A stretch of 64,000 nt of DNA. It comes from Coriaria nepalensis (taxonomy: Eukaryota > Streptophyta > Magnoliopsida > Cucurbitales > Coriariaceae). Of the stretch, positions 11,640 to 22,579 are shown piece after piece. The position numbers were made by a program, and so were the translations under genes. The DNA lies in contig CP114493.1 in assembly GCA_027186245.1 (NCBI GenBank), positions 1,805,501 to 1,869,500 on the forward strand, read 5' to 3'. The notes below the pieces were generated by a model that made no database searches, was not told where the DNA came from, and saw only the letters and a list, made by a program, of their open reading frames with translations. Each line of letters begins with the position of its first letter. Positions within the stretch are counted from its first letter, which is position 1.

Positions 11640-13220
11640 TAGAGTTTTTATCGAATCTAACATCACATATCACGTATCGATTGAGTATTGGAGGCAAGCA
11701 TATGCAGAATCGATATATCATATACCATTGAAGAATGATTGGGATTTTCCACCATATGTGGAATGATCTGGATGACAATGATTGGAATTTACCATCAAAG
11801 AATGATTTGGATGAGAAGTTGGTGACGTCAGGTAAACTAATTAATTCCTTAATGATCCATCGAGCGGATTGCAAAAAGGAAAAAGAACTATGGGTTTTGG
11901 TTGGTGGAAAGGTGATTTGGGCTAAGAGAGTTCTCACTTATAATGGGGTTGAATTGTGAGGACTATCTTAGGTCGGAAGAGGTGGAGGGGCTGGGAAATG
12001 ACAAGCGGCTTTTGAATAAGTTTCTTAGGGGGAATACTTGCTTATAGTGAGTGTAATAAAGGTCTTAACCCGAAAATGATTAGAATTGTAGCCCATAATG
12101 ATCTAAAGGAAAATATTACTTACTCTAAAGCATTGAAAGCAATGTCTATTGCATATGACCTTATTTGGAGTATGGCCAAAGAGAGTTATGCAATGTTGTC
12201 ATGTTACTCTAGCGTGATGAATGTGGTAAATCTGTAAACTATAGCAACACATTTGACAGATGGGGAAAGAAGGTTTATTTATTTCAACTTGGTGTTCATT
12301 TCAGATCAATCACAGTGTATAAAAAATATTATACAAAGTGTTTATCTGATTGTTAAAATGGTGTTTGCATTTGGCATATCATGCAAAATATCAAATCAAG
12401 ATTCAAGGGTGGTAGAATTTTCGCTCTATTTGAAATTATAGCCAAAGCATATAGGCTAAGGAGAATTCAAGGTATACTTCAATGAGATTATAGCATCGTA
12501 TCCCGGTGTGGTATCGTACTTGGAGGATAATGGTTTGAACACTGGTTGAGAGCTCATTTCCAAGGTCTTATATATAACATCATGACAAATAATACTTCCG
12601 AGTCACATAATACTGCATTAAATGATGTACGTTCATATCTAATTGTAGCCTTACTTGATAGTATCAGGAAGATAATATCCACTTGGTTTAACACTCTAGG
12701 AAATTTAGCCAACCAACATACCGACCAATGCACTCCTAAGGTACTGGAACTACTCAGAAAAATGATTTTGACAATGAAGGTTGATTGTGTGGATGGTGCT
12801 ACTTTTGAAGTGATTGGAGGTGCTACTAATATTGTTGTCAACTTAGTTGCAACGAGTTGCACATATAGGGTGTTTGACTTAGATAAAATTATGTGCGTGC
12901 ATGCTGTAGCAGTTGCAAGGTCTACAAGTATGAGTGTTTATTCATTATGTTATTCATTCTACTCTACTACTAATTATAGGGTTGCATATGCAGAATCAAT
13001 TTATCATGTACCACATAGTAGTGAATGATATTTTCTGGAAAAGATTTGGTCAATTATGGTTTTACCACCCATATGCATAAACAGAGAGGAAGACTAAAAA
13101 ACAATGTATACCATCGATTAGGGAACAAATACATAGGAAAAAAAGTGTGGTAACTATGACAGCCTTGGACATAATAGAAAGACTTATAGGAACCCGAATC
13201 TACCACCACCCGTCGAAAAC
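11640..13220 (+). pseudogene. MULE (MuDR-type) transposase remnant with SWIM finger
   Basis: MuDR-type transposases are DDE enzymes that move Mutator-like elements. Several frames together resemble plant MULE transposases. VFISDQSQCI lies near 12290-12320 and a CIWHIMQNIKSRFKGG-like stretch near 12370-12420. The longest intact piece, at 12546-13028, contains LRAHFQ-like and NTSESHN motifs. It ends in a SWIM zinc finger readable as C-x-Y...C-V-H near 12855-12905. C-terminal similarity (KIWSIMVLPPICINREE) continues to about 13090 and perhaps 13200. Multiple frameshifts and stops show that it is dead. A weak N-terminal region at 11640-11960 may belong to the same gene. I could not find terminal inverted repeats. 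Confidence 0.8.
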
Positions 13221-13359
13221 ATTTCATGAACCTTTTTTTTTTAATTTATTTTGTAAGAAACTATTATGTTATGTTTAACATCTTGAACTTCAAGATTTTG
13301 TACTTGATTTATTTTGTAAGAACTATTATGTTATGCTTAAAATTAGGAACTTAAATAAT

Positions 13360-13640
13360 TTCGGACTGGATTTATATGTCAGACCAATCAAGAACACATT
13401 TCGGTCTAAAATCATTGACTAGTGCAATCTAGTAAAATGACAACATTTCGGACTGGATTGCATTAGTCCATGGTTTCAGACCGAGATTTTGGACAAGATT
13501 CGGTTTGCAATCAGGGTATGAAATCATGGTGTAGTGCAATCCAATATGAAAATGTTGTCATTTTGGACTAGATTATACTACACCATAATTTCAAACCTTG
13601 ATTTTGGACTAATTTCAGTATGAAATCTTGGTGTTTTATT
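13360..13640. repeat. Palindromic dispersed repeat (ATTTCGGACT / GATTTCAGAC family), copy 1
   Basis: Short related blocks (CGGACTGGATTGCA, GGTTTCAGACCGAG, TGAAATCATGGTGTAGTGCA) recur in both orientations. AATCTAGTAAAATGACAACATTT near 13427 is nearly the reverse complement of a block near 13550-13575, making an imperfect inverted repeat over about 170 bp. The same motif family recurs at 15400-15760, 19320-19700 and 22490-22970. Confidence 0.7.
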
Positions 13641-13739
13641 TTATTTTTATTCTTTTCACAAGAACTTATGATGTTTTTCAGTGTTATGAATTTATGTTGT
13701 AGGACTAAGATATAAGGTTTATATTCAAGGCTATATGTT

Positions 13740-13862
13740 ATAGGTCTTAGGGCTTAGGGTTTAGGTATTGGGTTTAGGTATTGGGTTTAGGGTATCTAGG
13801 GTTAGTGTTTAGGTTTAGGTTTGTGGTCTTAGGTTTTAGGTTCTAGGTTTCACGGTTTACAA
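13740..13862. repeat. Degenerate telomere-like (TTTAGGG)n block 1
   Basis: Many TTTAGG, TTAGGG and GGGTTTAGG words lie in one orientation, mixed with variants. It resembles interstitial telomere-like or telobox-rich sequence rather than a chromosome end, because it is short, degenerate and flanked by transposon sequence. Confidence 0.7.
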
Positions 13863-13869
13863 TTTAATT

Positions 13870-14982
13870 TATGTTGGAAAATTAGCATATCAACATGCTA
13901 TGTTTATGCTTGATTTTGAGGGGGGCCCACTTCGTATAAACGAAAAGTCAAAGCTGATTCAGATTCTCCTTCGTGAGAGCTTCGAATTGGTATATGGTAC
14001 GCTCAAAATGATTAATAAGTGAATGAGAAATTGAATCTCAAAGTACAACCATTGAAATGGTTTGAAGGAAAAAATAAATAAAGGAGAAAATTTTATCCCA
14101 CATTGGAAAGGAGAACAAGTGAGAAAGTGTTTATATAGAATTGCACATTTGTTAATGGGTAATAAAATATCAACTAGAATGCTCTCTCTTACTCACTCCT
14201 ATAGGGGGGTGCAAATCCGGACCGGATCGGGCTTAGCTCGTGTGTGCCTACACTTGGGCTCGCCGAATGTCGGCCCGAAAACGACCCGATTTGCCTAAAC
14301 CCTCCTTTTTGTTTTTCTCCTGGATATTTTTTTTTTCTGCAGAAGATGAAAGGTTTGAAGATGAAAGGTTGAAGATGAAAGGATCATATTTAATCCTAAA
14401 TTAAAACCAAGTTAATTCACATTAATCTCTTCTCTCCTCATGAGCCTATAAATTGACATCTTCCTCCCATTTGAAAACATACAATCAAAAACAAAATCTC
14501 TCATCCCTTTAATTTCCTTCCTCCCTCTAGAGTTCTAAGTTTCTAGTGTGGTAGAGTTCAAGTCACTGTTTGAGTTCGCCGGGAATAGTTTGGTGGTGCG
14601 CCGCTACTATTCGTCTCCGTTGTATCATGGGAGACAGACGCCGTTCAACCTTCTGCACCGACGTGAATGGGAGAATCTGTTTTAAGGAAACTGTTGTATA
14701 ACAGGCCTCGGCTTGATTTTTCTGTTACTGTTCAATTCTGTTACCATATTCTGTTTTGTTTATTTTACTGTTCTGTTTAAATTTTCCAGATTCTGTTCTG
14801 TTCTGTTTTACTGTTCTATTCTATTTTATTTTTTTTCCATATTCTGTTATGTTCCTTTTCACTATTTCATTCTGTTTCTTACAAATTCTGTTTTACATAT
14901 TATTCTGTTTTATAGCATCACCGTTTTCATAGTTACTGTTTACTGTATTCTGGTTATTATATATACGATATTATTACAATTT
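13870..14982 (+). other. Transposon-derived sequence, possibly an LTR or leader region
   Basis: No coding gene is supported. ATCCCACATTGGAAAGG at about 14095 and a TATA-like tgtttatatag near 14130 resemble plant Copia LTR promoters. A GC-richer stretch at 14200-14290 resembles common 'cggcccga' transposon repeats. 14700-14960 is a low-complexity run of TTCTGTT-like units. Boundaries and family are uncertain. Confidence 0.3.
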
Positions 14983-15195
14983 AGGGTTTAGATTTTATGG
15001 TTTAGGCTTTAGGGTTTAAGGTTTAAGGTATATAAGGTTTGGGTTTAGGGTTTTAGGGTTTAGAGTTTAGGGTTTAGGATTTAGGGTTTAAGGTTTTAGA
15101 TTTATGATTTTGGGTATCTAGGGTTAGGTTTTTAGAGTTAGGGTTTAGGTTTTAGAGTTTACGATTATAGTTTAGGGTTTCAAGTTTTTGGAAAA
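14983..15195. repeat. Degenerate telomere-like (TTTAGGG)n block 2
   Basis: This is a run of TTTAGGG, GGTTTAGG and GGGTTTAG variants in the same orientation as 13740-13862. Together the two blocks bracket about 1.1 kb. Confidence 0.75.
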
Positions 15196-15399
15196 AGTTT
15201 TAAACTCTAGATAACCCTTAAACTAGTGACTTAACTTAAGCACTAAACCCTAAATCACAAACACTATTAATAGCTTTAAGCTCTTCAATTTTTATTGATA
15301 TTACATACAAAGTTATTGAATTGATATAGTAAAGATCATGTATTAAACAACCAAAATAAATAAAAACTAAAAGAAAAAATTAAAACAACCCCTAATGTC

Positions 15400-15765
15400 T
15401 GAGATTTCAAACTAGATTCGGTTAGAAAACAAGGTTCAAAATCATGGTGAAGTGTAATCTAGTCCAAAAATATTGACATTTCGAATTATATTGCACAAAA
15501 TATTGACATTTCAAACTAGATTGCACTACACCATGATTTCAGACTGAATATAAATCTTAGTGTCTCGGATTACAATTTCAAACAAATTAACATGATTTCA
15601 AACTACATTTTGGATCATTGGATTGAACAATCCGATCTCATATTAGAATTTCAGATCGTTGGACTAAACAAATCCAGTCGAGATGCCCTAACCTCATACT
15701 GAATTGTTCAGTCCAAAGGTCCAAAATCATAATCTCTGACCGAATGTAGTCTAAAATCTATTTTA
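15400..15765. repeat. Palindromic dispersed repeat, copy 2
   Basis: The family seen at 13360-13640 recurs here. Blocks such as TTTCAAACTAGATTGCACTA and CACCATGATTTCAGACTGA appear directly and inverted. ATTGACATTTC occurs twice near 15472 and 15503. Confidence 0.65.
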
Positions 15766-15969
15766 TTATTTTTTTTTCTTTTATAGAATTTTAAGATTTC
15801 AGATAGAATTTTAATTAAAAATACTAGTTAACAGCTTGTAATTGATTTTTATATATTGAGTAAAAAGAACTATATATTTCATGCATGTCTACAAATGTAT
15901 ATGATCATTTTACGCCTATACAGCATAACCCTTATGTTATTAACATTTTCTAACGGAATGTTTGAGATG

Positions 15970-17000
15970 TGAAACTTTATACACTTAATAGTCCATATCG
16001 CATAATCTTCCCTTTTTGTGTGACATTTTGTGGCACATCGATTCTTTCCAACTTGAATGCCTTTCTAATCGTATAGTGGTATTACCTCACCAGTTACAAT
16101 ACATGAATTTAGGTAATGTATTTATTACAAATCACTGATAATAACCCCAAAGTAGTGACTCCATCTATTGCCAACATATCTATCATTGAATCCATATAAT
16201 ATATAGTTCAACTTTGTAAGTGTCAACTTTGGTCACCCAATGCAAATTCTGAATATTAAACGAAAAGTACATGATATGCACAGGCCACCCAATGCAAATT
16301 CTGAATATTGAGCTAAAAGTACACGATATGCACAACTTCCCAAGCTACGCATCTAGCCCACTCTGACGTTCCTCATAAGTACCTAAAAAAAAGGAATGTT
16401 AGAGTATTAAAAAAAAAAAGATTCAATGTGTTTGCCATAAATTTATATTCTATGCATACCTAGTAAGTAAATCGTCCTCTATGTGGATATCTACATTTAC
16501 CAACCCTGCCAAGCTGGAACTAAAGAGGTAATCCAAGAAACCAATCCATTTTTCAGCAAGTTGAGGGAATAATTGTGGGTACTTTTTTAATCGCAACCAT
16601 ATGAGCAATAATGCTTCATTAATATGCGACCAATAATTTCATGAAAGTAAATAAATTTAATTGACAAAAAAAGCTACATTAAATAAAATTGTAGGATTAA
16701 TACACTTACTCGACTTTCCAACTATTTCCCTCATTTTTTTTAGTGTTGAGAAATAGTCCCTATCGTCTTCATTGTTGACTAATAGTTTAAAATTCAGCTT
16801 ATATTCATTTTTGGCCCACTTCATTGCAGCTTTCAATGCGGTCTCATCTAGATTTCGGAATGGATCAAGTACAATGCCATCATTTTTTCTGTATTTTTGA
16901 ATTTCATTTGGATCTAAATATGGAGACATGAGTACGTAACTCTACTTCTTTACCCTTCGTGAGCTCTCTGACATCGCATAGGTGGGGTTGCTCCTATCAA
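15970..17000 (-). pseudogene. Ulp1-like (C48) cysteine protease remnant, probably a MULE passenger
   Basis: Reading on the minus strand, 16657-16929 encodes a piece (LDPFRNLDE...FSTLKKMREIV) like the segment just before the protease core in plant transposon-borne Ulp1 proteins. 16475-16580 gives WIGFLDYLF...VDIHIEDD in another frame. 16206-16256 gives LHWVTKVD with the expected His-Trp pair. 15970-16072 gives FKLERIDVPQN followed, after a frameshift, by EDYAIWTIK. The family normally has a catalytic Cys after the Asp (DCxxW/F), but here that codon encodes Tyr. Stops and frame changes make it a pseudogene. It faces the transposase at 11.6-13.2 kb. The assignment rests on recalled motif order. 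Confidence 0.6.
16231..16334. repeat. 52-bp perfect-phase tandem duplication over the protease His-Trp codons
   Basis: Units 16231-16282 and 16283-16334 follow without a gap and differ at only a few bases. The duplicated block contains the minus-strand codons for the LHW motif of the Ulp1-like remnant. 52 is not a multiple of 3, so the duplication itself shifts the frame. Confidence 0.85.
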
Positions 17001-17109
17001 TGTGACTCTTCTCATCTCCCTCCACACCTTCATAACAAATAAAATATATAAGTTTCCTTTATTAAAAAAAAAAACCTACAAATCTAATATTATTTGTCAA
17101 TAAAATGTT

Positions 17110-17650
17110 GTCGTACCTTCTTGAGCTACCAGTTCATCCCTACTCCGTCAATTGGAAACTGAATCTCGATATTTAAAGGGGAAGGAGCTGCAACGACACC
17201 TACATAACAAATGTAATTATATTAGTTTGATTTTAAAAAAAAAATTAAGATTTAAAATTAAAAGCTGAAATTTCTTACCTTCTCGAACCAGTAGGTCCAT
17301 CACCCACACCATCGATCGGAACCTGAACGTTGATATTTGGTGGGGATGGATCGGCACCAATGTCCCATACATAAAAAATGTTAAAATTACTAGTTAAATG
17401 AAAGAAATTGTGAACACTTGATATAACAAAATTACAAATGAAAATTCTTACCATCTCAAGATAGCAGGTCATCACACACTCCATCAACCGCCACTTGAAC
17501 CTCGATATGTAAAGGAGAGGACCGGGAATTAACAACATCTATATAATAAAAGTAAAGTATATTAATATGGTGAAAAAATATTTGATATAAAAATGAAATA
17601 AAAATTTGTACCATTTCAAACTAGCGAATCATATAGCTGGAACATATCAT
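17110..17650 (-). repeat. Tandemly repeated exon-like modules (3 clear, 1 partial)
   Basis: Three similar blocks of about 95-100 bp lie at about 17116-17210, 17277-17375 and 17449-17545, with a partial one near 17610-17650. They are separated by AT-rich spacers, with a period near 165-170 bp. On the minus strand each encodes a short Pro/Ile/Val/Gly-rich peptide such as NINVQVPIDGVGDG. Each block ends in a GT donor-like sequence and is preceded by an AG, so it looks like one exon plus intron copied several times. They lie between the DUF1985-like and protease-like pieces of the same decayed gene. Confidence 0.65.
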
Positions 17651-18477
17651 GACCAATCGAGCCATGTTGTGAAGCTACTTCATCATCTAGACCAAACTGC
17701 CGATTGCACGATCTAATTTCTCACTGATCAAATTGAAAATATGCTCCAACTCCTATAGTTTTTGATCAACACTATGGTTTAATGCTCATATTTTCTGATT
17801 GAAACTATGCTCTATTGTCTGTCTAAGGCCCTCTATTTTCCATTTCATCCTCTGCACGAAATCCTTAAATTCACGATTTAAATGCCCACTACTAATAACA
17901 CTTGGTGTAGGTAGAGTATGTCTTTGTGCCTCCTCTACCATATCCTCCTCCTTATCGTCTCATGACTCCTCACTATATCTACCTCTTCTTGATGTTCTTC
18001 ATCCTTGCCCTCTTCTTCCTCTCATTCATCATTATTTTGTTCAGAAGATTCTCCTAAAGATTTGTTCTCATTCAGTAAATCCACCATACGATTAATAACT
18101 TAACTACATCTTTAACCTCATCATCAAACGACTCAACGATGATCCGATACTACTTGCACTTTTCTCTCCTTGATGGGCGTAAAATACTATGCAAATCTAG
18201 CCAACATAATACTTTTAATATTAGATTTAAATATATGATGGTTATTAAATAATTATATCGCAACCAAAACTAATCATTCGGTTCATTAGAACGATGATGA
18301 TCCTCATGTTCTTTGGCTTACTTGTCTTTGAATTAAGGATCAACGGCCTGTAGGTTTTCTTGAAACATTTCCTAACCATCTCTCCAATACTAGAAATAAC
18401 TTTACGAGCCCATACCTATAAGAATATACAAAATCATTAATAATCACCAATTTTAAACAATACAACTTACTATAACT

Positions 18478-19071
18478 CTAACTAAGAGTACTAATTACCG
18501 GGAAGGTGAGTGAAAAATTATGTATATCCCACTTCTCATCAATCTTATATTTTCTACTTGCAGCTCTTTCGGCCTTATTCTCTAAGTCATCCCTCTTGAT
18601 GTACTTTATAGTTTGCTCATATACTACTATACCCCAAGGATAGTTATTGAAGAACTCAAAATCCGAGACCATATATAGATAACGAGCTGGTACCTTGTTT
18701 CCCCTCATAATTTCTAAGAGGTTAGCCACTAAGAAGTAGACTAATGCTAACTTGACTTGTAGTTCTTCAACCTTTACCATATAAGTATGATGTTCTTCAC
18801 CCTTTTTACTTCTAGAATGGGATTCGTTGAAAATATCAATGAACTCACCACATAAAATTTCATCATTCCCATTGAAATAGTGCATCACGATTTCTTCATT
18901 TTTCATGACTCTACTAGGTATGGCCGGTATCTTATGATATCTTAGTCTAATCACTATAGTGTACTCTTTCATCAAATAACGAAGAGGATAACCATGCCTC
19001 ATTTTTTTTTTTTGAAATAAGCTTGGCGTAGTATCAAAGCTTGGACTATCTGATTGGAAAATGAGACTCAC
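18478..19071 (-). pseudogene. DUF1985-like segment of the transposon-borne Ulp1-type gene
   Basis: An open stretch of 197 codons contains LALVYFLVANLLEIMRGNKV and FEFFNNYPWG. This is the pattern of DUF1985, found N-terminal to Ulp1 protease domains in plant MULE-borne genes (an Ala-Leu-Val-Tyr-Phe-Leu block followed by a Phe-Asn-x-Tyr-Pro-Trp-Gly block). The first residues up to the KKKMRHGYP stretch may not belong. The right side has no clear start and the downstream parts are broken, so I treat it as a fragment of the decayed gene running leftwards to 16 kb. The domain's molecular function is unknown. Confidence 0.65.
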
Positions 19072-19319
19072 TCGTCGACCTTCATGAACTGGCCAAAATA
19101 TGATTTGCTAACATCTTCATCTATCTCGAAGTAAGCTTCTTCTTGATGTCAGAAATCACCTTCTGAAGTCTCGAATGATCTGTAACTGAGCACAGAAAAT
19201 GAGCCTCGAACTTCAAGATATGCATAAGTTTCAGTGATGTCTGAAAATAAACAACGAAATTGTTGTCATACTCTATTGAAAATGCAAATTGTTCAGTTAG
19301 AATCTAGGAGAAGAAGACC

Positions 19320-19700
19320 AATATCAAAAGATTTTAGACTTAAATCAACTACAGTCATAGTCTAAAATCATGATTTCAGACCAAGATACAAGATTTCAAA
19401 CTAAAAACAACTATGATCTCAGTCTAAAATTCTTGATTTTGGTATGAAATCTCGGGGTGTCGGACTGAAATCATAGACGAATTTTGGTTGAAATAACAAT
19501 TGATCAAGGACCAAAATCCTATGATCATGGACATAAATCAACCATGATCTCAGTCTGTGATTATAGGATTTCGGATTGAGATCATAGAAGCTTTTGGTCC
19601 CAAATCATGATCTCAGACTAAAATATTCTCTAATTCAGTCTAAAATCAATTGATCACGAACTAAGTTCATAACGATTTTAGTCTGGAATCAATAATGAAA
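19320..19700. repeat. Palindromic dispersed repeat, copy 3
   Basis: Repeated blocks like GATTTCAGACCAAGAT, ATCTCAGTCTAAAAT and AAATCATGATCTCAGACT alternate in direct and inverted orientation. This is the same family as copies 1, 2 and 4. Confidence 0.65.
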
Positions 19701-20619
19701 GACTCATATTTCCCATATAATTTTAACATCTAACCAATTTCATCAAATTCAGATCAAAGCCTAATTTTTTTTTTTAACAAATTCATACCAAGATTTCATT
19801 TTGTGCATTAACTTCTTCATTATCCATTCATGGATGTTCGAATTTGATGGCTACAGTGCATAAACTATCGCATTCAAATAAGAAAAATAAGAAAACAAGT
19901 TATGGCAATGGATTGATGAAGAAGAAACTAAGAAAGAAACCGACATTTACTATTGGAAATAACTTTAGTTGATGAAGAACGAAACAAAGATGAAGATAGA
20001 GATTTGCTCTCGGGTTGATGAAGAACGAGATTTTTTGGTTTGGTTAGAAATAAATTAGGTCCACTAGTTCAATTAGAAAACATAAAGAAGATAAAGGGAG
20101 ATGAAAGAACCGTTACTTTGTGTGAGTAGATTAGTCTTTTTATTTTATATTTTTAAACTTATATAAAAATTATAAATAATAAGCTCATGTGTTGAAAATT
20201 ATAATACTTGGTCCATATTTCAAAATGACTATTGAAATAAGTCTAATTATTCAAATTATCTCTAAAAATATATAATAATAATAATATTAGATAATTTATG
20301 GTTAAACTATCATTTTGTCCTCATATTATTACAATTTAATATTTTCTCCCCAATTTCATTTTTGTAATATTTTTAGTCCTTCGATTAAAACTTTATATTA
20401 AAATAAATTTTTTTTTTTTGAAAAACTCCCAAGAATTTAATAATATCTTTTCTTTCCCTTGTTCTCAAATTTCCTCAAACTTCTTTCCATCTTCATATCT
20501 GCCATCGAAGGGTTGATGTTCAAGTAATCCAACTAGCCCTTCTCTTCTATTCTCTGAATTTGAACCAGATAACTGATCGCATTACGGATTACGAATAATC
20601 AATCGGGAAAAAAAAATAC

Positions 20620-21045
20620 TTGTATTACATTCTTATTCTTTTTTATGACCACTCTCTATTGAGGATAGTAGAATCATCAATTGGTGACGGTCCACCGTAC
20701 TTCAAGTGCTTTCCTGATTTTTATCTCCCCCTCATAGACATACATATCATGAAAGCTCTCTCGCTAGATCTGCAAATGGATGGATTCAAGATGGAAACAA
20801 TGTTAGAACATATAGCACTTATCTATAGAGCCTGCTATAAGGCGATGATCACTCTTATCCCAGAAAGGAAGCCCCTTACACAAAGTATGAAGAAGGGATA
20901 TATTACCTTATTTATCACCAACCCTGAGAAGACCAACACAGTGGTCCCTCAGATCACTAAATGGGATAAGGTTAGATTTTCGGAGAAATGGGTCTCCAAA
21001 AATGCAGTGTCTGAACTAAAGGCACCCCAGATAGAATTATCATAG
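20620..21045 (+). pseudogene. Pararetrovirus movement-protein-like fragment
   Basis: An open stretch contains PPYFKC near 20690, then a block with ALIYR, and then TKWDKVRF and EKW. These are spaced as in the conserved core of caulimovirid movement proteins, which in intact viruses line cell-to-cell channels. The frame stops at 21045. The normal C-terminal extension can be followed only in pieces with stops until about 21240. It is broken and without function as it stands. The first 20 or so codons are probably not part of it. Confidence 0.6.
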
Positions 21046-21238
21046 ATCAAAGAAAAAGAGGTTAGAAGCATAGAGATTAAATTCTCTATTGAAAGAAAAA
21101 TTTGTCTAGGGAAATTGGGTCCTCTAGAAGTGAGAGTTATCGGCACTCGAGCACTTCAATTATAGATCATCTAGAAATTTAAGAAGGACTGAGGATTTAT
21201 ATCACCCCTAATATAGAGTAGAGAATCTAGCTTCTTCT

Positions 21239-21669
21239 GTGAGGCCAAAATTTCCTACTCTTTCGAATATTGGATATGCTACCCATAGTGATATCTTGGT
21301 TTTGGAGAACGAAGGCAATTCTTACTTGGTAACACATATACGTATGTTATATGATTTAGATCAAATGGAGTTAATAGACTCTAGTTTGAAAATATTCTTA
21401 CTAAGGAAGAGCAGTAGTAATGGAAAGGCATGTTCAACCAATACGTTAAAAAATTTGGAAATACCTATGAGGACAAACTGAAAGTTCTTAATAGAACTAA
21501 TAAGTTTGATTTCTTCATTTGGTTACCCAAAGGTTTTGCTTTCAGGAATTTGGCTTATCCTGATTTTAGAAAAGGTATGAATACGATTTTGGAAATTATT
21601 AATCATCCAGAAAAGGCTAAAATTATGGCCGAATTCCAAAGTCTATCTCCTCAGATGATTACTGCTTAA
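21239..21669 (+). pseudogene. Unassigned pararetrovirus polyprotein region
   Basis: Two overlapping open stretches (21239-21481 and 21430-21669) in different frames join into one line of similarity through FGNTYEDKLKVL, FDFFIWLPKG and HPEKAKIM. They lie between the movement-protein-like and coat-like pieces, where these viruses carry a poorly conserved linker. I cannot name a domain. Confidence 0.4.
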
Positions 21670-21869
21670 TGCTGAATTTTGTATTCCGAACATAGACAAC
21701 TAAGGGTCGAAAAGAGAAATACAAGCAGTTCATCCACCATCGCAAAATTTAGAATTAGCGTTGATGAGAAGATTAGTGAGGAAGCCACTCCAATCAAACA
21801 ATGAGAAGATGAAGATCTCTTAAAATGAGTGAATAATACAATCACTCAAGGAAATTACACAAATCTGCA

Positions 21870-22490
21870 CCTATAGATCATTGCTAAGTTTGGTTGGAAC
21901 AGGAAAGGACTGTCCAAAGCTTATTATCATCGGCCCCCTCCAGTGGATCTTTCTTTTGAAGAACCATCCTACTATAATCCAGTTGCGTTTCCTGGAAAAG
22001 CTATTAGTGAATGGAATATATATGACATGTCGGAAAATCAGATCCGGCAACAAGCTATGCACATGATGATATTTCCCAAAGCTTGGCATCTCCATGATAA
22101 AGGCATGTCTGATGCATCAATTGCACAAGCTATACCCTGCGGTTTTGTTGGACAACTGAAAAGATGGTGAGATTTTGCCATTACTAAAGCAGACCGATAT
22201 CAGATTATGAATGCTTCAAAGTTAGTGATTAAGGTCGAGAATAATTAGCAATTACAAGCTGAAGTCTAAGATATAGTAAATATGCTAATATATTTTATGA
22301 CTTTGTTCTTTTATGGTAATGCTTTAAACCGCAAAGACAAAGCATATGATTAGCTTATGAGGCTTAAATGTCCCAACCTCTCCCATTATAAATGATATAA
22401 GAATGTTTTCCTTACCAAAGTTTTACAAATGATAGACTACAATGCTGAATATTGGAAGCATCATTTCTTAATCCCATTTTTTGATTTGCT
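21870..22490 (+). pseudogene. Pararetrovirus coat-protein-like fragment
   Basis: SEWNIYDMSE near 22005-22035 and GFVGQLKRW at 22141-22167 are hallmark positions of the capsid region in petuvirus/florendovirus-like polyproteins. YKNVFLTKV follows near 22397-22425. Two positions that are normally Trp are TGA stops (22168-22170 and about 22392-22394), and other stops occur at about 22246 and 22270. The reading shifts frame near 21940. No zinc knuckle or protease is seen after it. Confidence 0.7.
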
Positions 22491-22579
22491 TAGTCCTTCG
22501 TCGAAGAATCATGGACTAGAATTATGATTTTGGTTAGGGATAAGATTTCGGCCTGACCAAAACATATCAAAATCTTTTT

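Larger units (their letters stand above)
20600..22490 (+). mobile_element. Endogenous pararetrovirus fragment (Caulimoviridae-like), defective
   Basis: Two successive regions match the order movement protein then coat protein of plant pararetrovirus polyproteins. Protease, reverse transcriptase and RNase H regions are not found downstream; repeat DNA begins near 22500. Stops and frameshifts occur throughout, so this is an old, inert copy. No integrase or LTRs are expected in this family, and none are seen. It lies between the palindromic repeats at 19.3-19.7 kb and 22.5-23.0 kb. Confidence 0.7.

Noticed and set aside
14713..14991. Open frame of 92 codons on the plus strand
   Set aside because: It is a product of low-complexity TTCTGTT repeats giving a Phe/Leu/Ser-only peptide with no domain or gene context.
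13740..15195. True telomere or chromosome end
   Set aside because: The repeats are degenerate, short and followed by tens of kilobases with genes on both sides.
18478..19071. Intact host gene of 197 codons
   Set aside because: The DUF1985-like block is only one piece of a larger transposon-borne gene whose other parts are broken downstream, and no proper start is visible.
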